The position numbers and the translations under genes were made by a program. The notes below the pieces were generated by a model that saw nothing but the letters and a program-made list of their open reading frames with translations, searched no databases and had not been told where the DNA came from. Shown one piece after another: positions 7,634-16,778 of a DNA stretch of 64,000 nucleotides. Source of the DNA: Agrobacterium fabrum str. C58 (lineage in GTDB: Bacteria; Pseudomonadota; Alphaproteobacteria; Rhizobiales; Rhizobiaceae); NCBI RefSeq assembly GCF_000092025.1, contig NC_003063.2, positions 620,001 through 684,000 of the forward strand. Direction: 5' to 3'. How positions within the stretch are numbered: position 1 is the stretch's first letter; each line of letters begins with the position of its first letter.

Positions 7634-8416
7634 TCAGGAGACGACCGCGCCCGGACCCGCCACCGCGCCTGCCGGTACCTTGCCCAGAATGATCATACCG
7701 AGAACCTCGTCTTTGGTGACATCTTCGGTTCGCGCATGACCGACCACCTTGCCGTTTTTCATGACGAACACCCGGTCGGCAAGATCGAAGACGTCATGGA
7801 TATCGTGGCTGATGAGGAAGATGCCGATGCCCTGCCGTTTCAGTTCCTTGACGAGATCCCCCACCTGCGCCGTTTCCTGCGGCCCGAGCGCTGCCGTCGG
7901 CTCATCCATGATGAGGATACGGGCGTCGAACAGAATAGCGCGGGCAATGGCGACCGACTGGCGCTGACCGCCTGAGAGCGCCTTCACCGGCTCCTTGAAT
8001 CGCCGGAAATTGGGGTTGAGGCGTCCCATCACCTCGCGAGCCGAGGCTTCCATGGCGACATCGTCAAGCGTGCCCCATTTCGTCTTCAGCTCGCGGCCGA
8101 GATAAAGATTGGCCGCCGCATCGACATTATCGGCCACCGCCAGCGTCTGGTAGATGGTTTCGATGCCGTATTTCTTGGCGTCGCGGGGATTGCGGATATC
8201 CGCATCCTCGCCATTGATGAGGATTTCGCCCCCATCGCGCCTATATGCGCCGGACAATATCTTGATGAGCGTCGATTTGCCCGCGCCGTTATGGCCGAGA
8301 AGGGCTACCACCTCGCCGGGGAAAAGATCGACTGAGGCGTTTTCCACCGCATGGATACCGCCGAAGGAAATGGAAATATTGCGCATTTCCACGAGGGGCG
8401 TGACTTGGTCCGTCAT
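7634..8416 (-). CDS. xylG: Xylose-type ABC transporter ATP-binding protein
   Basis: ATPase of a carbohydrate uptake (CUT2) transporter. Walker A GHNGAGKS (residues 41-48), Q-loop region ETIYQTLAV, signature [14 protein letters not shown], Walker [12 protein letters not shown] and the switch His in ISHDIHD are all present. At 260 aa it carries one nucleotide-binding domain, whereas classical XylG/RbsA/AraG proteins have two fused domains of about 500 aa; single-domain versions such as FrcA are known in rhizobia. ATG preceded by GAGGAGAA. It is the third gene of xylF-xylH-xylG and ends the operon. The sugar is judged xylose from the binding protein; fructose/ribose-type transport is the alternative. 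Confidence 0.88.
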   Translation of the reverse strand: MTDQVTPLVEMRNISISFGGIHAVENASVDLFPGEVVALLGHNGAGKSTLIKILSGAYRRDGGEILINGEDADIRNPRDAKKYGIETIYQTLAVADNVDAAANLYLGRELKTKWGTLDDVAMEASAREVMGRLNPNFRRFKEPVKALSGGQRQSVAIARAILFDARILIMDEPTAALGPQETAQVGDLVKELKRQGIGIFLISHDIHDVFDLADRVFVMKNGKVVGHARTEDVTKDEVLGMIILGKVPAGAVAGPGAVVS

Positions 8417-8434
8417 TGGAGTTCTCCTCGGTTC

Positions 8435-9748
8435 TTACTTGGCGCGGGCGCGGTAGATGGTGTCGAGCCAGACGGCGACGACCAGGACCACACCGACGAC
8501 GATGCGCTGGAAGGGCGTATCGATGCCCACCAGCACCATGCCGGATTGCAGCGATTGCATGACGAGCGCGCCGAGCATCGCGCCCGCTATGGTGCCGACG
8601 CCGCCGGCAAGCGAGGTGCCGCCGATGACCGCGGCCGCGATCGTATAAAGTTCGTCGAGTTCACCCTGGGCATTGGTGGCAGCGTTGAGGCGGGCAGTGG
8701 AAATTGCCGCGGCGATGGCGCACAGAACGCCCATCAGCGTGAATATCTTCACCGTGACCCAGCGGGTCTTGATGCCGGCCAGTTCCGCCGCTTCCGGGTT
8801 GCCGCCGATGGCGAAAACATAACGTCCGAAGCGCAGCCTCGTCGCGATGAAGGTCATGACGGCACCGACTGCGAGCGCCATCAGCACAGGAATGGCAATG
8901 CCGTGCGGAATGAACAGGCCGCCATCCGGCCAGGCTATGCCATTGGCATCGGCATAGTTGCGGGCAATGTTGATCGGCCAGGGATAGCTGTTGACGACAG
9001 CCACGAAACCGACGACGACGAAGCAGCCAAGCGCCACCAGGAAATATTCCGCCCAGACGGGCCGCAGCGGAAAGCCGAAACGGCGGCGCTGGTGACGGGA
9101 ATTGAGGATCGCCGCGACAATAGCGACGCAGGCGACGATCGCTGCGATCCAGCTCCATGTCGCGCCGATCGAGCCGCTGGTGCCGCCGCCCATCAGGCGG
9201 AAGGTGGAATCCATCGGTGCCACGGTGCGGCCGCTGGTGACGAACCAGGTGCCGCCGCGCCAGACGAGCAGGCCACCAAGTGTTACGATGAAGGACGGCA
9301 CGTTGAGGAAGGCGATGATCGAGCCCTGCAGCATGCCGATTGCGCCGCCGACGAGAATACCGACCAGAAGCGTGACGATCCATGTCGCCCAATGTTCGAA
9401 GCCGAGGATTTGCGGCAGGATTTCCGCCTGCATGACACCCATGATCATGCCGGAAAAGCCGAGGATCGACCCGACCGACAGATCGATGTTGCGGGTAACG
9501 ATAACAAGCACCATGCCCGTCGCCATCACCGCGACCGAAGCGGTCTGGACGGAGAGGTTCCAGAGGTTTCTCGGCGTCAGGAACAGTCCACCCGAAAGAA
9601 TATGGAAACCGATCCAGATCAGAAGAAGCGCGCCGACCATGCCAAGCAGCCGCGTATCGAGCTCCGTGGCACTGATGAAACGCGAAATCGAGCCGGTCTT
9701 TTCCGTCTTGGGGGACGTCGTGGAATTGGATTGTGTCATGTCGGCCAT
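8435..9748 (-). CDS. xylH: Xylose-type ABC transporter permease
   Basis: Inner-membrane permease of 437 aa with about ten or more hydrophobic segments. It shows family motifs such as TRNIDLSVGSILGF near the first third and IGGNPEAAELAGIKT with INTARLNAATNAQG-like AISTARLNAATN further on. The length fits XylH (larger than the roughly 330-aa RbsC type) because of an extra central region (residues about 210-300). Start: the ATG giving MADMTQSN was chosen, with AAGGAGG eleven bases upstream; the frame is open another 21 codons. It lies between xylF and xylG, with 80 bp and 18 bp gaps, in one transcription unit. Confidence 0.9.
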   Translation of the reverse strand: MADMTQSNSTTSPKTEKTGSISRFISATELDTRLLGMVGALLLIWIGFHILSGGLFLTPRNLWNLSVQTASVAVMATGMVLVIVTRNIDLSVGSILGFSGMIMGVMQAEILPQILGFEHWATWIVTLLVGILVGGAIGMLQGSIIAFLNVPSFIVTLGGLLVWRGGTWFVTSGRTVAPMDSTFRLMGGGTSGSIGATWSWIAAIVACVAIVAAILNSRHQRRRFGFPLRPVWAEYFLVALGCFVVVGFVAVVNSYPWPINIARNYADANGIAWPDGGLFIPHGIAIPVLMALAVGAVMTFIATRLRFGRYVFAIGGNPEAAELAGIKTRWVTVKIFTLMGVLCAIAAAISTARLNAATNAQGELDELYTIAAAVIGGTSLAGGVGTIAGAMLGALVMQSLQSGMVLVGIDTPFQRIVVGVVLVVAVWLDTIYRARAK

Positions 9749-9828
9749 GGACTGCCGGTCCTCCTTACATCTGAAAGGCGCCGCGCCACCTGTTCGTGAC
9801 GCGGCGCCCAAACATCAACCTAACGGTC

Positions 9829-10869
9829 TCAGTTGCAGGCCTTGACTGATCCGGCCTTCACACCCTGGCAGGCCGTTTCCTTCTTGATCCAGCCGGCGTC
9901 GATGACAGTGCCGAGATTGTCCTTGGTGATGGCGATCGGCTTGAGGAAGACCGACTGCATCGTGACCTTCTTCGGCCCGCCATCAAAGGCGGTGACGCCC
10001 TTGATCTCGGTCATCTTCTTGCCGCCGGCCAATGCAAGCGCGATGCCGGCCGCTTCCTTGCCGAGTTCGCGGCTGTCCTTCCAGACGGATACCGTCTGCG
10101 TGCCGAGCGCAACGCGATTGAGCGCGGCGAAGTCAGCGTCCTGACCGGAGACCGGAACCGAACCCGCCATGCCCTGCGCGGCGAGAGCGGCGATTGCACC
10201 ACCGGCCGTGCCATCGTTCGAGGCGACGACCGCATCGACCTTGTTGTTGTTCTTGGTCAGGAACTGCTCCATGTTCTTCTGGGCATTTTCCGGCTTCCAG
10301 CCATCGGTATAGGCTTCGCCGACATTCTTGATCTTGCCCGACGACATGGCGGCCTTCAGCACTTCCTGCTGGCCGGCAAAAAGAAAGTCCGCATTCGGAT
10401 CGGAAGACGAACCCTTGATGAAGACGTAATTGCCTTCCGGCTTGACCTTGAAGACTTCGGCGGCCTGCAGGCGACCGACTTCCTTGTTGTCGAAGGTGAT
10501 GTAGAAGGCGTTCTTGTTTTCGATCAGGCGGTCATAACCGACAACCGGAATACCCTCGGCAACGGCCTTTTCAACGGCCGGGCCAATCGCATCGCTGTCC
10601 TGCGCCAGGATGATCAGCGCGTTGGCGCCCTGGGAAATCAGTGATTCCACGTCGGTCAGCTGCTTTGCGGCGGACGACTGCGCATCGGCAGAAATATACT
10701 TCGCACCGGCCTTGTCGAGCGCTGCCTTGATGGCCGCCTCATCCGTCTTCCAGCGTTCTTCCTGGAAATTTGACCAGGAAACGCCAACGACGAGATCAGC
10801 CGCGATGGCAGCGGTGTGCAGGGAAACGAGTACAGCCGTACCCGCCAAAAGCTTGGCAAATGAATTCAT
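9829..10869 (-). CDS. xylF: D-xylose-type periplasmic binding protein
   Basis: Periplasmic substrate-binding protein of 346 aa with a cleavable signal peptide (cleavage after about AAIAA, residue 23). The mature protein follows XylF closely: the [20 protein letters not shown] start, [57 protein letters not shown] and [24 protein letters not shown]. These match E. coli XylF better than ribose- or fructose-binding proteins. GGGAGG precedes the ATG. It is promoter-proximal in the operon and divergent from a ROK regulator, with an operator-like palindrome between the two. Confidence 0.92.
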   Translation of the reverse strand: MNSFAKLLAGTAVLVSLHTAAIAADLVVGVSWSNFQEERWKTDEAAIKAALDKAGAKYISADAQSSAAKQLTDVESLISQGANALIILAQDSDAIGPAVEKAVAEGIPVVGYDRLIENKNAFYITFDNKEVGRLQAAEVFKVKPEGNYVFIKGSSSDPNADFLFAGQQEVLKAAMSSGKIKNVGEAYTDGWKPENAQKNMEQFLTKNNNKVDAVVASNDGTAGGAIAALAAQGMAGSVPVSGQDADFAALNRVALGTQTVSVWKDSRELGKEAAGIALALAGGKKMTEIKGVTAFDGGPKKVTMQSVFLKPIAITKDNLGTVIDAGWIKKETACQGVKAGSVKACN

Positions 10870-10952
10870 GATGTCCTCCCGGTAGGGGCGAAGCCCCGCA
10901 CCTCCATGCAGGGAAAACGCCCGGAAAAAGCTGTCGGTCTCTGTGGTTTCAC

Positions 10953-10977
10953 AATTTTCTCGACAGTCGAGAAAATT
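10953..10977. promoter_or_regulatory. Perfect operator palindrome between xylF and the ROK regulator
   Basis: Two perfect 12-base arms (AATTTTCTCGAC and its complement GTCGAGAAAATT) flank a single central A. The site sits 83 bp upstream of the xylF start and 124 bp upstream of the ROK start. Long, AT-ended palindromes with a short centre are typical of ROK repressor operators. It is inferred to be the binding site for the adjacent regulator, controlling both directions. Confidence 0.8.
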
Positions 10978-11101
10978 AATGTCAGAGATTCCTCATGCTG
11001 TCAACAACGGCTGCGGGCAGCATCCGGGTGCCTTGATCTTGCTCGTGGCATGCGCCATCAGAGGGGATAAGCACGACAGGAAAAAAGGCCGTTCAGGGAG
11101 C

Positions 11102-12346
11102 ATGCCCCAGCCCATGTCCGCCATTGCAAGCACGGAACTGGTGCGCCAGAAAAACAGCCTGTCGGTGATGGCAGCATTGCGCCTTTATGGCAGCCTGTCC
11201 CACACGGACATGTCGTCCTTCACCGGTCTCGCCTCTGCCACCGTCTCCGTCATCACCACCGATCTGGAACGGACTGGCCTCATCCTGCGTAAGGAACAGA
11301 TCGCCGCTGCCGGCCGCGGACGGCCGCGCATCCTCTTTGCACCTAACGGCGCCTTCTGCCACGTCGCGATCATCATCATCTCGTCCGACAGCGTGCAATA
11401 TTCACTGGTCGATTATGCCGGCAAGCTGGTGGACCGTTTCACCGAGCAGAGGATTACGGCTGAAAAAGGCTCGTTCGGCGGCTCGATCCTCTCAGGCCTC
11501 GCAAGGCTTGCAGACCGCTCGCGTATCGACCGGCACGATATTCTTCAGGTGTCGATCAGCAGCAAGGGGCTTGTGGACGCGGCAGCGGCGGTGCTCGTCT
11601 GGTCTCCGGTGCTCGGCACCGAAAAGATAGATTTCCAGCAATTGATTTCGCAGGGCGGTCGCATCCGCGTGACGCTGAACAACGAAACGCTGCTGGCCGC
11701 AAAAGCCATCTGGATGCGAGAGCAGGCAAAAGACGGCCCAAAACCGGAAGCCCTCGTCACCCTGTCGCTCGGCCACAGCATCGGTCTCGGCATTGCCCGC
11801 TCCGGAGCCGGCACAATCGAGGTCAGCGCCCCCAATTTCGGCCATATGCTGCACCTCGCCGATGGCGCTTTGTGCCGTTGCGGCACCAGAGGCTGTATCG
11901 AGGCCTATTCGGGCTTCTACGCCATCCTACGCTCGGCTTTTGAAGCACCGCCGCAGGCGGAGCCGGCAAAATTCGTACCTGTCGCAGAGGTGGACAAGAT
12001 CGCCGCTTCAGCCCGCGCCGGCGCGCGCATGGCCCGCTTCGCCTTCCGCACCGCCGGCCTTGCGCTCGGCAACGGCCTTTCGCGCCTGTTCAGCCTGCAT
12101 GGCCATATGCCGGTCTTCATCACCGGACCCGGCACACGTTATTTCGATCTTCTGGAAAGCGGCCTGCGCGACGGGCTTGCCCAATCGCAGGCCGTCCGTT
12201 TCGGCGGCATGCCCAAAATCACCATCGCCGCCAATGAGCCGGAACTGGTGTTCGAGGGCCATATGGAACACGCGCTTTCCGCCGCTGATGACTATATTCT
12301 GAGCGCCGAGGGCGCTCAGAAGCCCGTGCGGAATTCGGGAGCCTGA
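11102..12346 (+). CDS. xylR: ROK-family transcriptional regulator, probable xylose repressor
   Basis: A 414-aa NagC/XylR-type protein. Residues about 20-70 form a MarR-like winged helix (AALRLYGSLSHTDMSSFTGLASATVSVITTDLERTGLI). The rest is a ROK domain with the zinc motif LCRCGTRGCIEAYSG near residue 262. Start: ATG with GGGAG just upstream was chosen; the frame is open upstream through the operator palindrome, which argues against the longer version. The divergent layout with xylFHG and the palindrome between them point to local repression relieved by xylose. The symbol is by function and position, since the B. subtilis and E. coli XylR proteins are of different families. Confidence 0.87.
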   Translation: MPQPMSAIASTELVRQKNSLSVMAALRLYGSLSHTDMSSFTGLASATVSVITTDLERTGLILRKEQIAAAGRGRPRILFAPNGAFCHVAIIIISSDSVQYSLVDYAGKLVDRFTEQRITAEKGSFGGSILSGLARLADRSRIDRHDILQVSISSKGLVDAAAAVLVWSPVLGTEKIDFQQLISQGGRIRVTLNNETLLAAKAIWMREQAKDGPKPEALVTLSLGHSIGLGIARSGAGTIEVSAPNFGHMLHLADGALCRCGTRGCIEAYSGFYAILRSAFEAPPQAEPAKFVPVAEVDKIAASARAGARMARFAFRTAGLALGNGLSRLFSLHGHMPVFITGPGTRYFDLLESGLRDGLAQSQAVRFGGMPKITIAANEPELVFEGHMEHALSAADDYILSAEGAQKPVRNSGA

Positions 12347-12365
12347 GAGGGCGGGCGGCCGATGT

Positions 12366-13913
12366 TCAGGCCCTCTGCGCCATGGCTTCCGGCTTTTCCC
12401 TGATACCTGTCAGCACAGCCACGAATTCGTCGAGAGCGGCAGCTTCGTCCTTGCTCAAACGCAGGCCCTGTTTCGTGCGGCGCCAGAGAATATCCTCGGC
12501 CGAAAAGGCCCATTCATTCTCCACCAGCCAGCGCACTTCACATTCGTAGACGGTGCCGCCGAAATGCCGGCCGAGGCCGGAAATATCGGTGGCAGCGCCG
12601 AGCAGGTTCGCTGCTTTCGTGCCGTAGTTTTTGACGAGCCGGTAGGCATGGCGTTCGTCCAGGAAGGGATAACGCGAGAGAAGCGTCTTCACCTGCGCGT
12701 CAAATCGTTGAACGCCGAAATCGCCGCCCGGCAGGTGGGAGCCCGCTGTCCATGGCTTGCCTTTTTCGCCGATCGCCGCGCCGATCTTTTCCAGCGCGTG
12801 TTCCGCCAGCCGCCGGTAGGTGGTGAGCTTGCCGCCGAAAATATTGAGGAGCGGCGCTTCGCCTTCGGCTTGCTCCACCTTCAGCACGTAATCGCGGGTT
12901 GCTTCCTGCGCTTTCGAAGCGCCATCGTCAAAGAGCGGCCGCACGCCGGAATAGGTCCAGACGATATCCTCGGGACGCACCGGCTCGCTGAAATAGTCGC
13001 TCGCCGCATTGCAGAGATAGGAGATTTCCTCCTCGGAAATGCGCACCTTGGCCGGATCGCCCTTATAGTCGCGGTCCGTGGTGCCGATCAGCGTAAAATC
13101 CTGCTCATAGGGAATGGCGAAGATGATGCGGTTGTCCGGATTCTGGAAGAAATAGGCGCGCGGATCGGAAAACTTCCTGCGCACGATGATGTGGCTACCC
13201 TGCACGAGGCGGACATTGTGCACGTCATTGCGGCCGAACACACCTGACAGCACATTGTCCACCCACGGGCCGGCGGCATTGACCAGCATGCGGGCCTTGT
13301 GCATGGCCGGCCGGCCGGTTTTTTCGTCCAGCGTCTCGATGAGCCACAGCCTGCCTTCGCGCCGCGCCGAAACAACCCGTGTGCGGTTCATGATCGTCGC
13401 GCCACGATCCGCCGCATCGCGTGCATTGAGAACCACGAAACGGGCATCATCCACCCAGCCGTCGGAATATTCGAAAGCCTTGGCGAAAACAGGCTTCAGC
13501 GGTTTGCCAGCCGGGTCCTTGCGAAGATCGAGCGTCCGCGTCGGCGGCAAGAGCTTGCGGCCGCCGAGATTGTCATAAAGAAACAGGCCGAGCCGGACCA
13601 TCCATGATGGACGCACGCCGCCCTTCTGCACGGGCAGGATGAAACGCATGGGCCAGATGACATGCGGCGCCATGGCCCAGAGGATTTCCCGTTCCATCAG
13701 CGCCTCGCGTACGAGGCGGAATTCATAATGTTCGAGGTAACGCAAGCCGCCATGGATGAGCTTGGTGGCCGCTGACGAGGTGCCAGAGGCAAAATCGCCC
13801 TTTTCCGCAAGCGCCACGGAATACCCCCTGCCCACCGCATCGCGGGCAATGCCGCAGCCATTGATGCCGCCACCGATGACAAAAAGATCGAAAATGTTGT
13901 TTTCGCCGGACAT
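12366..13913 (-). CDS. glpD: Aerobic glycerol-3-phosphate dehydrogenase
   Basis: FAD-dependent, membrane-associated oxidation of glycerol 3-phosphate to dihydroxyacetone phosphate, passing electrons to ubiquinone. The 515-aa length is usual for the family. The FAD-binding Rossmann motif (VIGGGINGCGIARDA) is at residues about 12-26, followed by the GlpD signature GTSSAATKLIHGGLRYLE and the later VNAAGPWVDNVL and IFGGKLTTYRRLAE. Start: ATG with GGAGG upstream; the frame is open 16 codons further. It stands alone, convergent with the ROK regulator (19 bp between stops), with no glp transport genes visible here. Confidence 0.96.
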   Translation of the reverse strand: MSGENNIFDLFVIGGGINGCGIARDAVGRGYSVALAEKGDFASGTSSAATKLIHGGLRYLEHYEFRLVREALMEREILWAMAPHVIWPMRFILPVQKGGVRPSWMVRLGLFLYDNLGGRKLLPPTRTLDLRKDPAGKPLKPVFAKAFEYSDGWVDDARFVVLNARDAADRGATIMNRTRVVSARREGRLWLIETLDEKTGRPAMHKARMLVNAAGPWVDNVLSGVFGRNDVHNVRLVQGSHIIVRRKFSDPRAYFFQNPDNRIIFAIPYEQDFTLIGTTDRDYKGDPAKVRISEEEISYLCNAASDYFSEPVRPEDIVWTYSGVRPLFDDGASKAQEATRDYVLKVEQAEGEAPLLNIFGGKLTTYRRLAEHALEKIGAAIGEKGKPWTAGSHLPGGDFGVQRFDAQVKTLLSRYPFLDERHAYRLVKNYGTKAANLLGAATDISGLGRHFGGTVYECEVRWLVENEWAFSAEDILWRRTKQGLRLSKDEAAALDEFVAVLTGIREKPEAMAQRA

Positions 13914-14080
13914 GAAGCCTCCGCGACAATGCAAGGGAAAAACCCCTTTATGGAAAGACAATTACATAAAAGCGAAAACAAAACGAATGTCAAAAGAAAA
14001 TAAACGAACCAGAAAGGCGCAAGTGAAAGCGCCGCCGTGAGCGGTGCCCCACAGGGTCAGTCTCCTAGGAGATTTATGTT

Positions 14081-14497
14081 TCAGCCGTGTGTCTGCGAAA
14101 CCTGCTCAAGTTCGTAAAGCACGCCGCCCATATCCTTCGGATGCAGGAAAAGGACTGGATTGCCATGCGCACCGATCTTCGGTTCGCCATCGCCCAGAAT
14201 ACGGACGCCTTTTTTGAGGAGATCATCGCGCGCTACCAGAATATCCGGCACCTCGAAGCAGAGATGATGCGTGCCGCCGCCCGGATTCCGCTCGAGAAAA
14301 GCGGCAATCGGCGAATTCTCCCCGAGCGGATGAAGCAGTTCGATCTTGGTATTGTCAGCCGCAATGAACACCACCGTCACGCCGTGTTCCGGCAACGCTT
14401 GCGGCTCGGAAACCTGTGCGCCGAGCGCCCTGTATCGCGAAACGGCGGCATCGAGATCAGGCACGGCAAGGGCGACGTGGTTCAATCTTCCGAACAT
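14081..14497 (-). CDS. mce: Methylmalonyl-CoA epimerase
   Basis: Interconverts the (2S) and (2R) forms of methylmalonyl-CoA, bridging propionyl-CoA carboxylase and the mutase. It is a 138-aa vicinal-oxygen-chelate fold protein. The metal-ligand pattern is visible as LNHVALAVPDLD at residues 4-15, KIELLHPLGE near 65, THHLCFEVPD near 90, and a C-terminal VLYELEQV. The ATG is preceded by GAGGGG. It starts 13 bp after the mutase stops and so is the last gene of the same operon. Confidence 0.93.
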   Translation of the reverse strand: MFGRLNHVALAVPDLDAAVSRYRALGAQVSEPQALPEHGVTVVFIAADNTKIELLHPLGENSPIAAFLERNPGGGTHHLCFEVPDILVARDDLLKKGVRILGDGEPKIGAHGNPVLFLHPKDMGGVLYELEQVSQTHG

Positions 14498-14510
14498 GCT
14501 TGCCAACCCC

Positions 14511-16652
14511 TCACGCATTTCGCCTGATGCCCTCGAGCAGGTCGAGCACCTTGTTGGCCGCGTCCATGACATTGGTGCCGGGGCCGAAAATGGCCGCGAC
14601 ACCGTGGTCGAGCAGGAACTGATAATCCTGACGCGGAATAACGCCACCGACAACGACGATGATATCGTCCGCACCCTTCTGTTTCAGCGCCTCGACCAGC
14701 TGCGGCGCAAGCGTCTTGTGACCCGCCGCGAGCGACGACATGCCGACCACATGCACCTTGTTCTGAACGGCGAGCTCGGCCGCCTCTGCCGGCGTCTGGA
14801 ACAGCGGCCCGGCCAGCACATCGAACCCGATATCGCCGAAGGCGGAGGCAATGACCTTCGCGCCACGATCGTGCCCGTCCTGCCCAAGCTTGGCGACCAT
14901 GATGCGCGGCTTCTTCCCGATCCTTTCCGCTACGCCGGAGAGCCGGGCGGAGAGCGTGGCAAGCTCCGGTTCATCCTTATAGGCCTCGCCATAGATATCG
15001 CTCACCACTTCCGGCACGGCGGCGTGGTCGCCGAAGGCCACACGCAGCGCGTCGGAAATCTCGCCTACAGTGGCGCGGGCACGGGAAGCGACGACGGCGG
15101 CTTCGAGAATATTGCCCTTGCCGCTGCGGGCGATTTCGGAAAGCGCCTCCAAAGCGGCGGTCGCTTCCTTGCCGTCGCGGCGGCGGCGCGTCTCCTCGAT
15201 GCGGCGGATCTGTGCGGCGCGTACGGCGGCATTATCGATATCGAGAACATCGATATCCTCTTCCGTTTCCAACCGGTAACGGTTGACGCCGACGATCACC
15301 TCCTCGCCCTTGTCCACAGCCGCCTGCCGGCGTGTCGCCGCTTCCTCGATCAGCCGTTTCGGCAGGCCGTCCGCCACCGCCTTGGTCATGCCGCCAAGCG
15401 TCTCGACTTCCTCGATCAGCGCCCAGGCCTTTTCAGCCAGCTCATCGGTCAGGCTTTCGACATAATAGGAACCTGCCAAAGGATCGACGACCTTCGTGAC
15501 GCCGGTTTCATGCTGGAGGATCAGCTGGGTATTGCGGGCGATGCGGGCGGAAAACTCCGTTGGCAGGGCAATCGCCTCATCGAAGGAATTGGTGTGCAGC
15601 GACTGCGTGCCGCCAAGCACGGCGGACATAGCCTCGAAGGCGGTACGGACGATGTTGTTATAGGGGTCCTGCTCCTGCAACGAGACGCCGGAGGTCTGAC
15701 AATGGGTGCGCAACATCAGCGACGACGCCTTCTGCGGCTTGAACTCCTCCATGATGCGCGACCACAGCAGGCGCGCGGCGCGCAGCTTCGCCGCCTCCAT
15801 GAAGAAATTCATGCCGATGGCGAAAAAGAACGATAGGCGACCGGCGAAATCATCGACATTCAGCCCCTTGGCGAGGGCCGCCCGCACATATTCCCGGCCA
15901 TCGGCCAGGGTGAAGGCAAGCTCCTGCACCAGCGTCGCGCCGGCTTCCTGCATGTGATAGCCGGAAATAGAAATGGAGTTGAATTTCGGCATCTCTTTTG
16001 CCGTATATTCGATGATGTCGGCGATGATCCGCATCGAGGGTTCGGGCGGATAGATATAGGTGTTGCGGACCATGAACTCTTTCAGGATATCGTTCTGAAT
16101 GGTGCCGGAAAGCGCAGCGCGCGGAACGCCCTGCTCCTCCCCCGCTACGATGAAATTGGCGAGCACTGGAATGACGGCGCCATTCATGGTCATCGATACC
16201 GAGACTTTTTCGAGGGGGATGCCGTCGAACAGGATTTTCATGTCCTCGACGCTGTCGATCGCCACACCCGCCTTGCCGACATCGCCCTCCACGCGCGGAT
16301 GGTCGCTGTCATAACCGCGATGGGTGGCGAGATCGAAGGCGACGGAAACGCCCTGCTGGCCGGCGGCGAGCGCTTTGCGGTAAAAGGCGTTGGAGGCTTC
16401 GGCGGTGGAAAAACCGGCATATTGGCGGATGGTCCAGGGCCGCCCCGCATACATGGTGGCGCGCGGGCCGCGCGTGAAAGGCGCAAAGCCCGGCAGGCTG
16501 TTCAGATGCGAAACGTCTTGCAGATCATCAGCGGTGTAGAGCGGCTTGACCTCGATACCTTCAGGTGTGTGCCAGACGAGCGTTTCCGGTGAACGCTTCA
16601 GCTCCTGTTCGGCAAGCTGCAGCCAGTCCCGCACCGTTTTTTCACCCGACAT
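14511..16652 (-). CDS. scpA: Methylmalonyl-CoA mutase, adenosylcobalamin-dependent
   Basis: Isomerises (R)-methylmalonyl-CoA to succinyl-CoA. This 713-aa single-chain mutase has the N-terminal substrate barrel ([21 protein letters not shown] near residue 75, [24 protein letters not shown] near 325) and a C-terminal cobalamin domain with the DxHxxG motif as DGHDRG, the base-off His at about residue 594, and the later GGVIPRQDY. The ATG has GGGGAGAG upstream; 11 extra in-frame codons were excluded. It lies between pccA and the epimerase. The cofactor-supply gene for cobalamin adenosylation lies about 12 kb away in the same window. Confidence 0.96.
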   Translation of the reverse strand: MSGEKTVRDWLQLAEQELKRSPETLVWHTPEGIEVKPLYTADDLQDVSHLNSLPGFAPFTRGPRATMYAGRPWTIRQYAGFSTAEASNAFYRKALAAGQQGVSVAFDLATHRGYDSDHPRVEGDVGKAGVAIDSVEDMKILFDGIPLEKVSVSMTMNGAVIPVLANFIVAGEEQGVPRAALSGTIQNDILKEFMVRNTYIYPPEPSMRIIADIIEYTAKEMPKFNSISISGYHMQEAGATLVQELAFTLADGREYVRAALAKGLNVDDFAGRLSFFFAIGMNFFMEAAKLRAARLLWSRIMEEFKPQKASSLMLRTHCQTSGVSLQEQDPYNNIVRTAFEAMSAVLGGTQSLHTNSFDEAIALPTEFSARIARNTQLILQHETGVTKVVDPLAGSYYVESLTDELAEKAWALIEEVETLGGMTKAVADGLPKRLIEEAATRRQAAVDKGEEVIVGVNRYRLETEEDIDVLDIDNAAVRAAQIRRIEETRRRRDGKEATAALEALSEIARSGKGNILEAAVVASRARATVGEISDALRVAFGDHAAVPEVVSDIYGEAYKDEPELATLSARLSGVAERIGKKPRIMVAKLGQDGHDRGAKVIASAFGDIGFDVLAGPLFQTPAEAAELAVQNKVHVVGMSSLAAGHKTLAPQLVEALKQKGADDIIVVVGGVIPRQDYQFLLDHGVAAIFGPGTNVMDAANKVLDLLEGIRRNA

Positions 16653-16778
16653 GCATCTCTCCCCTTCTGCATTCCATTTCAGCATTATGGCGGGCGATCA
16701 TGACGAAAATCGAACGATCCACCCACTGCCCGTAAACCGCTGCGGCCCGCATGCGTTCCGAAGAAACGGCGGCCGCCG

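Noticed and set aside
8351..9799. 482-codon plus-strand open frame
   Set aside because: Lies opposite xylH; translation is a His/Asp/Arg-rich antisense product with no family features, as expected from GC-rich shadowing.
10887..10899. GGGGC-GAA-GCCCC hairpin in the xylF leader
   Set aside because: Only five base pairs; no terminator or riboswitch context, so not listed as a feature.
14061..14072. Perfect 12-bp palindrome TCTCCTAGGAGA
   Set aside because: Short, without spacer, and lies just past the epimerase stop far from any start; could be chance or a weak site.
14346..15836. 496-codon plus-strand open frame
   Set aside because: Antisense to methylmalonyl-CoA mutase; composition typical of a shadow frame.
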